Part shown: positions 1 through 7,605 of the stretch, piece after piece | Layout of the letters: every line of letters starts with the position of its first letter | Position numbering within the stretch: the first letter of the stretch is position 1 | DNA from: JBMNOZ01 sp050943335 | Lineage (GTDB): Bacteria > Bacillota > Desulfitobacteriia > Desulfitobacteriales > Syntrophobotulaceae | Assembly (NCBI GenBank): GCA_050943335.1 | Contig: JBMNOZ010000003.1 | Coordinates: 1 to 64,000, forward strand | Direction: 5' to 3' | Length of the DNA stretch: 64,000 bases | Notes under the pieces: model-generated | Told to the model about the DNA's origin: nothing | The model's input: only the letters and a program-made list of their open reading frames with translations | Databases searched by the model: none | Translations under genes and position numbers: made by a program

Positions 1-157
1 CTTTACCCCCTTTAAGCTTCGCAACTCAAAGGGTAGTGTATTTGAGGGGTGCTGGCAATGGCTTTTTCCATTTAAATGCTATATTTTTCTACTTCCGGAG
101 TGCTACAATTTTATTTTGCCATAAACATCTTTATAGGCAGCTAAGTGAGGTGGCAAT

Positions 158-361
158 ATGAGGACAAGTTATAAAAAACTATGGAAGCTTCTGATAGATA
201 GGGATATGCGAAAAAAGGATTTAAGAATGGCCGCTGGTATCAGCACCGCATCAATGGCCAAGCTTGGTAAAGGTGAGAACGTGACCACTGATGTATTGGT
301 TAAAATATGTAGGGCCTTGGACTGCGATATTTCTGATATCGTGGAGATTGTGGAGGGTTAA
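158..361 (+). CDS. Small XRE/Cro-family transcriptional regulator
   Basis: This 67-residue protein is almost entirely one helix-turn-helix domain of the Cro/C1 (XRE, YozG-like) type. Visible features are the DMRKKDLRMAAGIS helix pair, a recognition helix around STASMAKLGKGENV, and the closing VLVKICRALDCDISDI segment typical of the family. It presumably binds DNA as a dimer, but the target cannot be read from the sequence. The ATG follows a weak GAGGTGG ribosome site. It stands alone beside a broken excisionase-like gene and an intron fragment, which suggests it belongs to a decayed mobile element. The family call is firm and the role is inference. Confidence 0.8.
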   Translation: MRTSYKKLWKLLIDRDMRKKDLRMAAGISTASMAKLGKGENVTTDVLVKICRALDCDISDIVEIVEG

Positions 362-587
362 AACTCCTTGGCAAAAAAAACGAGGCCCGGTGAACTTTTG
401 GGGAACCGTACTGGCAGTTCTGGTGGGTTGGGGATGGTTCGACCAAAACTGGCAAATTCGATTATCGCAATACCGGGATACCAACAACCCCATTGCCCCA
501 TAACGAGCAAAGGCTTTCAACGCCGCCCGTGGGCTTTTGTGGGGGGTTGGTCACCACTACCCAGCCACCCTCACCCAAACCAACTAC

Positions 588-761
588 ACACAGGAACTAG
601 CTGACCGGTAACACCAGAGCCGGGAAACCATACTGTAATGGATAAACCACCGCAATATGCCAGCTCACAAGGTCGGGCGGCTTTGGAAGTTTAAGATTTC
701 CGAAGTGGATGAGTGGATACGTTCCGGCGGGGCTGCCGACAAAGCTGGCCCGGGAGAATGA
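588..761 (+). pseudogene. Excisionase-type HTH protein, inactivated by stops
   Basis: One frame reads TQELADR, stop, HQSRETIL, stop, WINHRNMPAHKVGRLWKF and then KISEVDEWIRSGG to a final TGA at 759-761. This matches the MerR/excisionase-like helix-turn-helix domain (helix_turn_helix_17), whose normal form reads roughly ELADYLGVSRETILRWI..MPAHKVGR.W+F. The stops at 609-611 and 636-638 fall at expected coding positions; the second could be a CAA-to-TAA change. No start codon with a ribosome site is visible. I take it as a dead gene. Such proteins usually accompany recombinases, plasmids or restriction systems, none of which survives here. Confidence 0.65.
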
Positions 762-770
762 ATAAAATAA

Positions 771-825
771 CCAGCCAACTAGGTACGCTAAATCTTTCTG
801 CACCATAACCTACCTGCTTGGCTGG
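771..825 (+). terminator. Long imperfect hairpin, terminator-like
   Basis: CCAGCCAA (771-778) pairs with TTGGCTGG (818-825), and AGGTA (781-785) pairs with TACCT (811-815) inside it. TTTT follows on the plus strand. It lies just after the excisionase pseudogene and probably ended its transcript. It is the first of several hairpins up to position 1010. Confidence 0.5.
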
Positions 826-852
826 TTTTGCTCTCACTCCCCGGAACAAGAA

Positions 853-968
853 AACAGGGCCAACCACCTGTTTGGCAGTTGACCCTGTTAAATTGTCAGA
901 ATTGTTTCCGAATTGTGCCGGGGTACGACCCCGTGCGGGAGGGAGGCTCCGGTTAGGGTGGCCTCCCG
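853..968. other. Three consecutive inverted repeats, no gene
   Basis: Three hairpins follow each other: AACAGGG-CAAC with GTTG-CCCTGTT (853-864 and 878-889, one mismatch), CGGGGT with ACCCCG (919-924 and 928-933), and CGGGAGG with CCTCCCG (936-942 and 962-968). None has a good T-run. I see no reading frame here, and the function is unknown. Confidence 0.45.
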
Positions 969-981
969 TTGATTAATTAAC

Positions 982-1010
982 AACACAAAAGAACTGTCCC
1001 CTTGTGTTCC
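982..1010. repeat. REP-like palindromic repeat, copy 1
   Basis: AACACAA (982-988) and TTGTGTT (1002-1008) flank a core reading GAACTGTCCCC. A related sequence, ACACAGAAGAACCGTCCCCC, occurs at 31687-31712. Short palindromes with a GAACNGTCCCC core are, to my knowledge, widely dispersed in Peptococcaceae-type genomes. I have no search to confirm it here. Confidence 0.45.
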
Positions 1011-1262
1011 CCCCCCCCTGGACTTGAACGCATCCGTCCTAACTTCTCAGGTTATCCAGCTTTTGGGCTTTCCCACTCTTTGCAAGGTTACCCACCTGAG
1101 TAGCCAACACCGGTTCGCTTTCGCTATGTTCCAAGTTCCCCCTTCGGCGCACCAATAGACCTCACCGTTACCGGTGACGCCCTTGCCTACGGGTTGTCTT
1201 CCCGCTGGTTAGGTGACAGGGTTTCTTTCAACCCATCGGCTCGGCAGACATGCCGGGCGAAC
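1011..1262 (-). mobile_element. Group II intron 5' fragment (class C-like)
   Basis: Read on the minus strand from 1262, the sequence opens GTTCGCCCGGCATG and continues with GGGTTGAAAGAAACCC, GGCAAGGGCGTCACCGG and AACGGTGAGGTCT. This order resembles the 5' end and domain I of class C group II introns of the Oceanobacillus O.i.I1 kind (GUGUGCCCGGCAUG, then CGCAAGGGUGUCC). Class C introns characteristically insert just after intrinsic terminators, and here the 5' end touches the T-run of the S-layer gene terminator. The element breaks off at a C-run near 1011. No reverse transcriptase or domains V/VI are in the window, so it is a dead fragment. The match is from memory. Confidence 0.65.
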
Positions 1263-1293
1263 AAAAAGGAAGGGCGTTGAGCCCTTCCTTTTT
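1263..1293 (-). terminator. Terminator of the S-layer gene
   Basis: AAAAAGGAAGGGC (1263-1275) and GCCCTTCCTTTTT (1281-1293) form a perfect stem around a five-base loop. It lies 20 bases beyond the stop codon of the large CWB2 gene and has T-runs in both directions. Confidence 0.9.
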
Positions 1294-1313
1294 CGACCTT
1301 CTTAATCTACGAT

Positions 1314-4300
1314 TTAGTCAGCTACGTTGATTGCGACACCAGACGGTGTTTGTGAAATCAAGGCTTTGTTGCCAAGGGCATCAATTGCGACCACATAGGT
1401 GTCAACTGTTGCATTGAATGTGGCAATAGCAGTAGTACCATCTGACAGGTATAAACCTGAAGCAGCAGTTAAATCTTTGGCTGCTCCACAATCAGTTGAT
1501 AAGAAGGTTGCAAGTTTGGTGCAGTGGCTCTCTACGTCAGCAACCGTAGTATAATCAGTTGCTGTGGCAGGAAGCATATAGATTTCGTATTTAACAATTC
1601 TGTCTACTGTAGCATTTGTCGGAGCAGTGATATTTACAGCTACTTCGGTAAATGTATTGTCTGTTCCGGTACCGTTTGTAGTTGCTACAGCACCACCGGT
1701 TGTGTCAACAAATGCATCAGTAACACGTACCGCATCAGCAGCGGCAATAGCGACTAATTTATTCGGTGTAGCAGCCTTATCCTGGACAGCGTTTGCAGCT
1801 ATGGTCAGATAAGCCAAATTAAAGTTAATATCTCCTAATGTGTCACCAGCCATGGTTATAGTTGCAGTGTTACCAAGGTAGGCTACCGCGTCGACATCCA
1901 AATCAATATTGCCTGTATTTGTGCCGTCAGTTACTGTGATTTCAAAAGTAGCAGCACCGTCAGCTACCAATGTTACAGGCTCACTAAAGGTAAGTTCTAG
2001 TTTAGTATTTCCAATAGCCTTTGCAGATACAAGTGTCGGAACCTTGGTATCAACTAAGTCTAGTCCGGCATTCCAGCTAGTTAGTGTTGTTGGGAGAACA
2101 GCATTCCCAGCAATATCCCTAACGCCAGTTACCAGCAGCGATGCGTCTGCGCAATCGGATGCAACTCCAGCTTCAGGAAGCGTTATTGCAAACCCTTTGG
2201 TATCAGTGGGAACAGCTGATTCGTTGGTAATAACCGTGCCATCTGGTAATGCGGAACCGTTTAATACGTAGTTAGCTGTATTGATAGCATCAGCTAATTG
2301 TACATTTTCACTATATAATACGTGGATGACGTTCTTTCCGCCAACTACATTGATAGCAGCGGCTCCTTTTGCAACTGTAGGCTTAGTAGTATCGGAACTG
2401 GCAGTAGTCGAAACCTGGAAGGTTGTGGAAAGCATCTTATTTGTTGAAGTGTCGGCAACAACGTTTGCAGGAATCGTAAACGTATAGGTTCTAGATGCGC
2501 TTAGAGCAACCGGTAATACTAACTTGACATATTTAGAGCTTGTCACACCGGCAGGAACTGCAGTCCAGTCAGCCTTAGTAATGATATCATCACCAGCAGC
2601 AGCACCAGCCAGTACAGTAACAGTAACATCTTGAGCAGTAGAATTGTCTACTACAGTTAGACCGCTCATAGTCAAGTTAGGATCTGATACTGCTTCGCTA
2701 AATGTCAAGTAGATAGTTTTATTATCGGATGTGTCAAGAACTGAAGAAACCAGTGTAGGTTTCACAGTATCTTTAGTAAGAGTCATACTATTCGAGTAAG
2801 GAGTTACCTTGTTGCCGTTAACATCTTCGATATTTTTGAATGTGAATACAACATTAGCTGTGTTTCCAGTGCCATAAACAGTATTAAGGAATGTAAATAA
2901 TACTGTTTTATTAGTTGTATCGTTCGGGTCAAGAGCCGGAGCAGCCGTGATGTATGGTGTTGCATCACCTTGTTTTGTCAAGGTAATATCATCAGTTGAA
3001 GCTACTCCACGAGTTAAAGCTGCAAAATTGGTCGCAGAAATTTTCTCGTCGAAGACAACCTTAATTGTGCTGCCGACTTGTTCAACGGATACTATAGCCG
3101 GTCCTGTTTGATCACCGGTTACAGTAAAGCTTTGCGATAACAGAGGTGCTGCATTGATACCGTCAGAAAGTCCAGCCACAGTGAGTGTATTGGTTGATCC
3201 TGCAGCCAAGGCCGAAGCAGCAACCAGGTTTACTTTGCATTTATTTGTTGCATCGATTGCTGCAACAGCATTTACACCGTTAATTTTATAAGCACCAATT
3301 GTGCCCAGTGCAACAGGTTCGCTCAGTGTAACCGCAACATCTTTAGTTCCAGCTGCCCCAGCTGTCGCGACTACTGAAACAATAGAAGGTGCAACTTGAT
3401 CAAGAGCAGTAACGGTCTTGTAAGTTGTAGCTATTGTGTTGTAATTTGTATCAGTTACGCCCGTAATCTTGAGTGTAAATGATGTGTTATTGGCAACAGC
3501 AGCGCTTCTTGCTTCGAGTATTACGGTCTTGTTGTCACTTTGGAGAGTTGCAATCGAACCAGCTCCGCCAAAAACCCCGCTTGCAATAAATGGAGTTCCA
3601 TTTATTGCATAGTTTCCTACTGCTTCAGCTGAAGTTTTGGTAACTTCTTTATTGAATACAACTTGAACTTGTGAGCAGTTAATAGCACTTACACTCTCAA
3701 CAGAGAGTACTGCCGGGGGAACATATACGCTATCCTTTACAGCGTCGCTAACGGCATTAGTTCCACCAACGGCGATAACTTTAGTAGCTGCAGTTACACC
3801 TGCAGGGGAAGCAACGGTTTTTCCGTCAGTCAGCACAACAAAAGCGTTGTACTTAGCTGCTAGAGGAGCTGCAACAAGAGCGTCGACCAAGCTTACACCA
3901 TTAGCTACATAAATTCTCTCATAGCTGAAAGAAAATTTGTCAGAAACAGCTTTGTTGGTTGCATAACGGTCAGCGCCGGCGATGCGCTCTACACCGGAGA
4001 TGTCTTTAACTTTAGCAGTTCCGCCAATGATATACTTGGCAGCACCATAGTAGGAATCTTCGTAAGTACCATCACTACCAGCAATAGCAATTGCATAATT
4101 GTTCTTTGCTGCATAAGAAGCAACAGATAGAGCATCAGGAATTGCGTCATAGCCAACAATAAATGTGCCGCTTGGGTTGGTTAGTTGAGCATTGATAGCG
4201 GCTGCGGTAACTTGACGGTTGTCACCGGTTAGCATTTCAACAGTTACGCCATCGATTGCATTTATTTCTTCAGCAAGTGCATAGGCAGCACCGATTACAT

Positions 4301-4622
4301 AAACCTTAGTCGCTTTAAGATCAATAATTTTCTGCTTAACAGCAGGATCTAGTTTGTTTTTGTAGGTTAAAAGAATCGGAGCATTTTCTTGGCCTGCCAA
4401 CGGAGCAGCAGCCAAAGCGTCGACGAGGTTTTCGTTATCAGCAGCGGCAAGAATTACGGTATTGCCCCAAGTGCCTGCGTCCGCAATTGCAAGAGCGGTC
4501 TGAATACGATCGGCACCTGCAAGTCTGTCACTGTCAGTTGGGGCGGCAAATAATGACGCCGGAATCATGGTCAGAACCATAGCAATGATAGCAAGTATAG
4601 CTATCTTTTTCGTTCTTCTCAT
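1314..4622 (-). CDS. CWB2-anchored S-layer-like protein with Ig-like repeats
   Basis: The 1102-residue protein has a signal peptide at 1-26 (basic MRRTKK, hydrophobic core, SLFA-A cleavage). Three CWB2 (Pfam 04122) repeats occupy about 33-300: DRLAGADRIQTA, a more diverged second copy, and ERIAGADRYATN. CWB2 triplets bind cell-wall polymers non-covalently. From about 305 to the end runs a chain of bacterial Ig-like modules, each with a strand like VVFDEKIS, LTFSEAVS or LTFSEPVT. Composition is rich in A, T, V and S. Size, design, strong ribosome site (GAGGAG) and long structured leader fit the main S-layer protein. It is transcribed away from the GH18-CWB2 gene. The S-layer role is inference; another large adhesin is possible. 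Confidence 0.88.
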   Translation of the reverse strand: MRRTKKIAILAIIAMVLTMIPASLFAAPTDSDRLAGADRIQTALAIADAGTWGNTVILAAADNENLVDALAAAPLAGQENAPILLTYKNKLDPAVKQKIIDLKATKVYVIGAAYALAEEINAIDGVTVEMLTGDNRQVTAAAINAQLTNPSGTFIVGYDAIPDALSVASYAAKNNYAIAIAGSDGTYEDSYYGAAKYIIGGTAKVKDISGVERIAGADRYATNKAVSDKFSFSYERIYVANGVSLVDALVAAPLAAKYNAFVVLTDGKTVASPAGVTAATKVIAVGGTNAVSDAVKDSVYVPPAVLSVESVSAINCSQVQVVFNKEVTKTSAEAVGNYAINGTPFIASGVFGGAGSIATLQSDNKTVILEARSAAVANNTSFTLKITGVTDTNYNTIATTYKTVTALDQVAPSIVSVVATAGAAGTKDVAVTLSEPVALGTIGAYKINGVNAVAAIDATNKCKVNLVAASALAAGSTNTLTVAGLSDGINAAPLLSQSFTVTGDQTGPAIVSVEQVGSTIKVVFDEKISATNFAALTRGVASTDDITLTKQGDATPYITAAPALDPNDTTNKTVLFTFLNTVYGTGNTANVVFTFKNIEDVNGNKVTPYSNSMTLTKDTVKPTLVSSVLDTSDNKTIYLTFSEAVSDPNLTMSGLTVVDNSTAQDVTVTVLAGAAAGDDIITKADWTAVPAGVTSSKYVKLVLPVALSASRTYTFTIPANVVADTSTNKMLSTTFQVSTTASSDTTKPTVAKGAAAINVVGGKNVIHVLYSENVQLADAINTANYVLNGSALPDGTVITNESAVPTDTKGFAITLPEAGVASDCADASLLVTGVRDIAGNAVLPTTLTSWNAGLDLVDTKVPTLVSAKAIGNTKLELTFSEPVTLVADGAATFEITVTDGTNTGNIDLDVDAVAYLGNTATITMAGDTLGDINFNLAYLTIAANAVQDKAATPNKLVAIAAADAVRVTDAFVDTTGGAVATTNGTGTDNTFTEVAVNITAPTNATVDRIVKYEIYMLPATATDYTTVADVESHCTKLATFLSTDCGAAKDLTAASGLYLSDGTTAIATFNATVDTYVVAIDALGNKALISQTPSGVAINVAD

Positions 4623-4920
4623 TTAGTCTAATCTCCTCTCTTTCTTTCTAAGGGTAAAATTCTGTCCTCAGTTAAGCCCCTTCAATTCTGATTGTTATTT
4701 TTTTAGTAAACCGGCTTAACCTTTACTTGAATGTCCTAAGCCCTTATTCACCCCCTCTTTTTTGTGTCGATCTATTATCCTTAGACATTGCGCAATATCT
4801 AAAGGCACCGCCCAAACGGGGGCGTCCCCCCTCTGAGCCACGTTCCTCAGGAGCGGCAAACCCTTTAGACTGCCTCTATTAGGTAAAAGAAGCCATGGAT
4901 GTGCTTCTATACCTCGTTGT
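4623..4920 (-). promoter_or_regulatory. Long structured 5' leader of the S-layer gene
   Basis: On the minus strand a -10-like AATAATACT lies at 4922-4930, giving a leader of about 295 bases. Near its 5' end AGGTA-AGAAGC pairs with GCTTCT-TACCT (4881-4914). Next comes a three-way junction (4799-4868) closed by CTAAAGG/CCTTTAG, with inner CTGAG/CTCAG and GGGGG/CCCCC hairpins. Stable 5' structures that lengthen mRNA life are known for other S-layer genes such as Lactobacillus slpA. I could not match it to a riboswitch class. Confidence 0.55.
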
Positions 4921-4942
4921 AAGTATTATTCTGTAAAAATTT

Positions 4943-4973
4943 TGATATTCCTGCCACACCCCCTATTAATTTC
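4943..4973 (-). promoter_or_regulatory. Shared upstream element, copy 1
   Basis: The core CTGCCACACCCC (plus-strand reading) with a flanking GATAT on one side and TTAAT on the other also occurs at 24322-24353 with about 24 of 33 bases identical. Here it lies just upstream of the probable S-layer promoter. It may be a regulator site for CWB2 genes. The interval 4975-5259 otherwise shows nothing I can name. Confidence 0.4.
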
Positions 4974-5259
4974 ATAAAAATTACTAAAATATTATTAGCA
5001 TATTTTGCTAAGGTTTTATCGCTTATGTATTTTACAATATTCTGCAGAATATTTCCAGTAGTTTTTTTTGGGAAAAGTTGCTATATAGCGATTTTTCAGG
5101 TTGGGACAGGAGTTTTGTTCAAGGCGTCGAATTCTTATTAGATAGAAGTTTAGATATTTTATTTTTAAAAGTGGAACGGTGCGGAGACCGGGCCAATATT
5201 CTAAATTACTTTTAGGACGAGATTTTAGATTATTACTAAAAAAGAAAGGAGAGAAAGGA

Positions 5260-7287
5260 ATGTTCAAGTCTATTTTTAGAAAATCAATAGCCCTTTTACT
5301 CACCACTTCTCTTCTGCTCAGCGGGGTGCTTTTGGCGCCGGGAAATTCTTTGCCCGAGGCCCAGGCGGAGGAAGCATATCCCACTTTTGAGCGGCTGGCA
5401 GGGAAGGATCGATATGAGACCGCAGTGCAAATCTCCAGCAAAGACTGGGAGGAAGCATATAATGTGGTGTTGGCCCGGGGAGATGGAGACAACTCTTTTG
5501 CCGATGCTTTAACAGGGGCGGTGTTAGCTAATAGCGCGGGTGTGAAAGGACCACTTCTCTTAACGCGCGCCAACAAATTAAATGCCGAGGTTCTGAAAGA
5601 AATAAAGCGCCTAAATACCAGGACGGTCTTTATATTAGGAGGAACAAACGCCATTTCCGCTGAAATTGAGGCTACTCTTAAAAGCAGCGGGCTGGTAACT
5701 GTGCGCCTGGGAGGCGAGGATCGATACGAAACAGCAGTCCAGATTGCCGCTAGAGCCGTAGGAAACAGTCAAGAAGCATTTATCGCTTCAGGGGAGAATT
5801 TTCCCGATGCTTTAAGTATTTCCGCTTATGCGGCGGCTAAAGGGATGCCCCTTTTATTAACGAAAAAGGGGCAGGTGCCGGAGAGTACTCTTAAAGGACT
5901 AAAAGATTTAGGGGTAACTAAAGTTACCTTAATCGGCGGGGAAACCGTTATCCCGCCGGCAATAGCCACTGAATTCTCCACAGCGGGCTACAGTGTGGAA
6001 AGGGTAAGCGGTCCTAACCGTTACGATACCAATATTGAAATTTTAAATAAGTACTCTTTTAATACTTCCAGGGCTGTAATCGCGACGGGAGCTACTTTTC
6101 CCGATGCTTTAGCCGGGTCAGTCCTGGCCGCTAAGGGGAATAACCCCATAGTGTTGGTACCTCAACGGGAAAAGGCTTTGTTAGAATATGAGACCGCTAA
6201 TTATCTCGCTTATTTAAGAACAATAACGACTGAAACTTTTATCCTCGGGGGTTTTGACGTTCTTAACTACAAGGTGGAAAGCATAATCCGCACCGGAGGA
6301 TTCAATACCCGGGTCTCACTGCAGTTTTGGGATGGATACCAGTCTAAAACCCGCTACGAGGATCTGATCAATAATGTGCCCGGAAAACTTACAGATTATA
6401 TTGACATCTTAGCTCCTAATTTTGTGGGAGCGCTTCAATCTAACGGCAGCTTTGCTTATCGCTTTAGCAGCGCCGCTATTCCCAAGAGTTTAGTGGCTTT
6501 AGGGCAAAGCAAAGGAGCCAGGGTGGTCCCTCTTATCATGGGCAGTGGCAGCGTTGCTGACGCAATATTAGAGGATCCTGCAAAACGCCGTAACTTTGTG
6601 GCCAGCGCGCAAAAAGTGATCCGGGAAACAGGTGCCGACGGGATAATGGTGGATTTGGAGGTTCTAAAAGACAGTAATGAGCATAACCTTACCGCTTTGA
6701 TGAGAGAGCTGTATAATGAGCTTCATCCCCAGGGCAAGCTGGTTATGATATGTGTGATGTCCAGGACTTCCCCCAGCGCTGAACCTTGGCTGAGAGAATA
6801 TAATTATAAAGATTTGGCCAAGTATACGGATTATGTACAAATAATGTCTTACGATAAACACTACAGCACTTCTCAACCCGGACCGATCGCTCCCCTCAAT
6901 TGGGTGGAACAGGTAATGGCTTATGCTGTGACCCAGATCCCGCGGGATAAAATACTGATGGGCATTCCCTATTACGGGCGAAGCTGGACTCAAGACAGCG
7001 CCGGGAAATGGACCAGCTTTGCTTTTGGCTGGGGAGAAGCCCAGAAGATTGCTAGGGACCATAACGCGACTATAAAGAGAGACGCGGGCGGAATACCGTA
7101 CTTTGAGTATCGAGATAGCGAGGGGAAAAAGAGAACCGCTTATTTTGACGATCTTAAGAGCTGGAAAGACAAGCTTCTACTCCTTGATCGCTTCCGGCTC
7201 GGCGGAGTAGGCGGTTGGGCTATGTATTGGCTGGATGAGGAAATCGCTCCGGGGTTTTACAGCCTGTTGAAATCCAGGTTGAGGTAA
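5260..7287 (+). CDS. Secreted GH18 glycosidase with three CWB2 repeats
   Basis: I start at ATG 5260, which follows AAAGGAGAGAAAGG, rather than the upstream in-frame ATG at 5179; the product is 675 residues. A signal peptide covers about 1-37. Three CWB2 repeats follow (ERLAGKDRYETA, VRLGGEDRYETA, ERVSGPNRYDTN) to about residue 330. The C-terminal half is a glycoside hydrolase family 18 domain of the YaaH/YdhD spore type, with the catalytic DGIMVDLE motif ending at Glu467, plus VQIMSYD and GIPYYGRSW. It probably cleaves peptidoglycan or another GlcNAc polymer while bound to the wall. A close paralogue without CWB2 or signal peptide lies at 55032-56030. It is divergent from the S-layer gene. 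Confidence 0.9.
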   Translation: MFKSIFRKSIALLLTTSLLLSGVLLAPGNSLPEAQAEEAYPTFERLAGKDRYETAVQISSKDWEEAYNVVLARGDGDNSFADALTGAVLANSAGVKGPLLLTRANKLNAEVLKEIKRLNTRTVFILGGTNAISAEIEATLKSSGLVTVRLGGEDRYETAVQIAARAVGNSQEAFIASGENFPDALSISAYAAAKGMPLLLTKKGQVPESTLKGLKDLGVTKVTLIGGETVIPPAIATEFSTAGYSVERVSGPNRYDTNIEILNKYSFNTSRAVIATGATFPDALAGSVLAAKGNNPIVLVPQREKALLEYETANYLAYLRTITTETFILGGFDVLNYKVESIIRTGGFNTRVSLQFWDGYQSKTRYEDLINNVPGKLTDYIDILAPNFVGALQSNGSFAYRFSSAAIPKSLVALGQSKGARVVPLIMGSGSVADAILEDPAKRRNFVASAQKVIRETGADGIMVDLEVLKDSNEHNLTALMRELYNELHPQGKLVMICVMSRTSPSAEPWLREYNYKDLAKYTDYVQIMSYDKHYSTSQPGPIAPLNWVEQVMAYAVTQIPRDKILMGIPYYGRSWTQDSAGKWTSFAFGWGEAQKIARDHNATIKRDAGGIPYFEYRDSEGKKRTAYFDDLKSWKDKLLLLDRFRLGGVGGWAMYWLDEEIAPGFYSLLKSRLR

Positions 7288-7344
7288 CGGAAACGAAAAA
7301 ACACCCCCCACCAAAGAGGGCGTGCCATAAAGAAGTTTAATTTT

Positions 7345-7390
7345 ACAGGAGACGGTGTAACCGAAAGGTTGCGTCGTCTGCCTGTTTTTT
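7345..7390 (+). terminator. Terminator of the GH18-CWB2 gene
   Basis: ACAGG-AGACG-GTGTAACC, a GAAA tetraloop, and GGTTGCGT-CGTCT-CCTGT form a long stem (three G-U pairs, one bulge) followed by TTTTTT. It lies about 60 bases after the stop codon. Confidence 0.85.
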
Positions 7391-7394
7391 CGTA

Positions 7395-7596
7395 GCATTT
7401 CATCGATTAATTCAGGTATATTCAGTATGCCTGCGCCATTATAGACAATCTCTATTTCCTGCTTACGTTTACTACTGCTTTTGTCAGGCGCCTGGAAATC
7501 GTCTCTAAAAGCGCCGGCATAATCATCTTCCGCGTTACAGGGGAAGTTCTTGGTGAATGGGACGATAAACAACCTGCCACAGGTTATGAAACACAT
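7395..7596 (-). pseudogene. Possible serine-recombinase C-terminal remnant
   Basis: A minus-strand frame contains APDKSSSKRKQEIEIVYNG followed by a helix-like NIPELIDEMLRK. This resembles the end of large serine recombinases (DUF4368-like tails often read DKSSG.R.Q.I.I.YN). No catalytic or zinc-ribbon part is present. The open frame then runs through the GH18 terminator hairpin and into the GH18 coding region, so it is not a functional gene as it stands. The match is from memory and weak. Confidence 0.3.
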
Positions 7597-7605
7597 GACT
7601 TCACC

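Noticed and set aside
361..587. Reading frames between the XRE gene and the excisionase pseudogene
   Set aside because: No ribosome site and no protein-like composition; probably decayed sequence.
1909..2271. Plus-strand reading frames inside the S-layer gene
   Set aside because: They are antisense shadows caused by the biased alanine, threonine and valine codons of the repeat region.
4799..4914. Cyclic di-GMP, cyclic di-AMP or cobalamin riboswitch before the S-layer gene
   Set aside because: The GCAAACC and GGGACGCAAAGCC blocks of GEMM and the conserved ydaO or B12-box strings are absent.
4943..4973. Sigma-54 promoter (GGCA with a downstream GC)
   Set aside because: The minus-strand GTGGCAGGAATATCA lacks the GC at the required spacing.
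5016..5654. Long minus-strand reading frame over the S-layer/GH18 intergenic region
   Set aside because: It overlaps the GH18-CWB2 gene antisense, has no ribosome site and shows no family pattern.
7177..7596. A complete 139-residue minus-strand gene
   Set aside because: The frame passes through the GH18 terminator hairpin and into that gene; at most its upstream part is a recombinase remnant.
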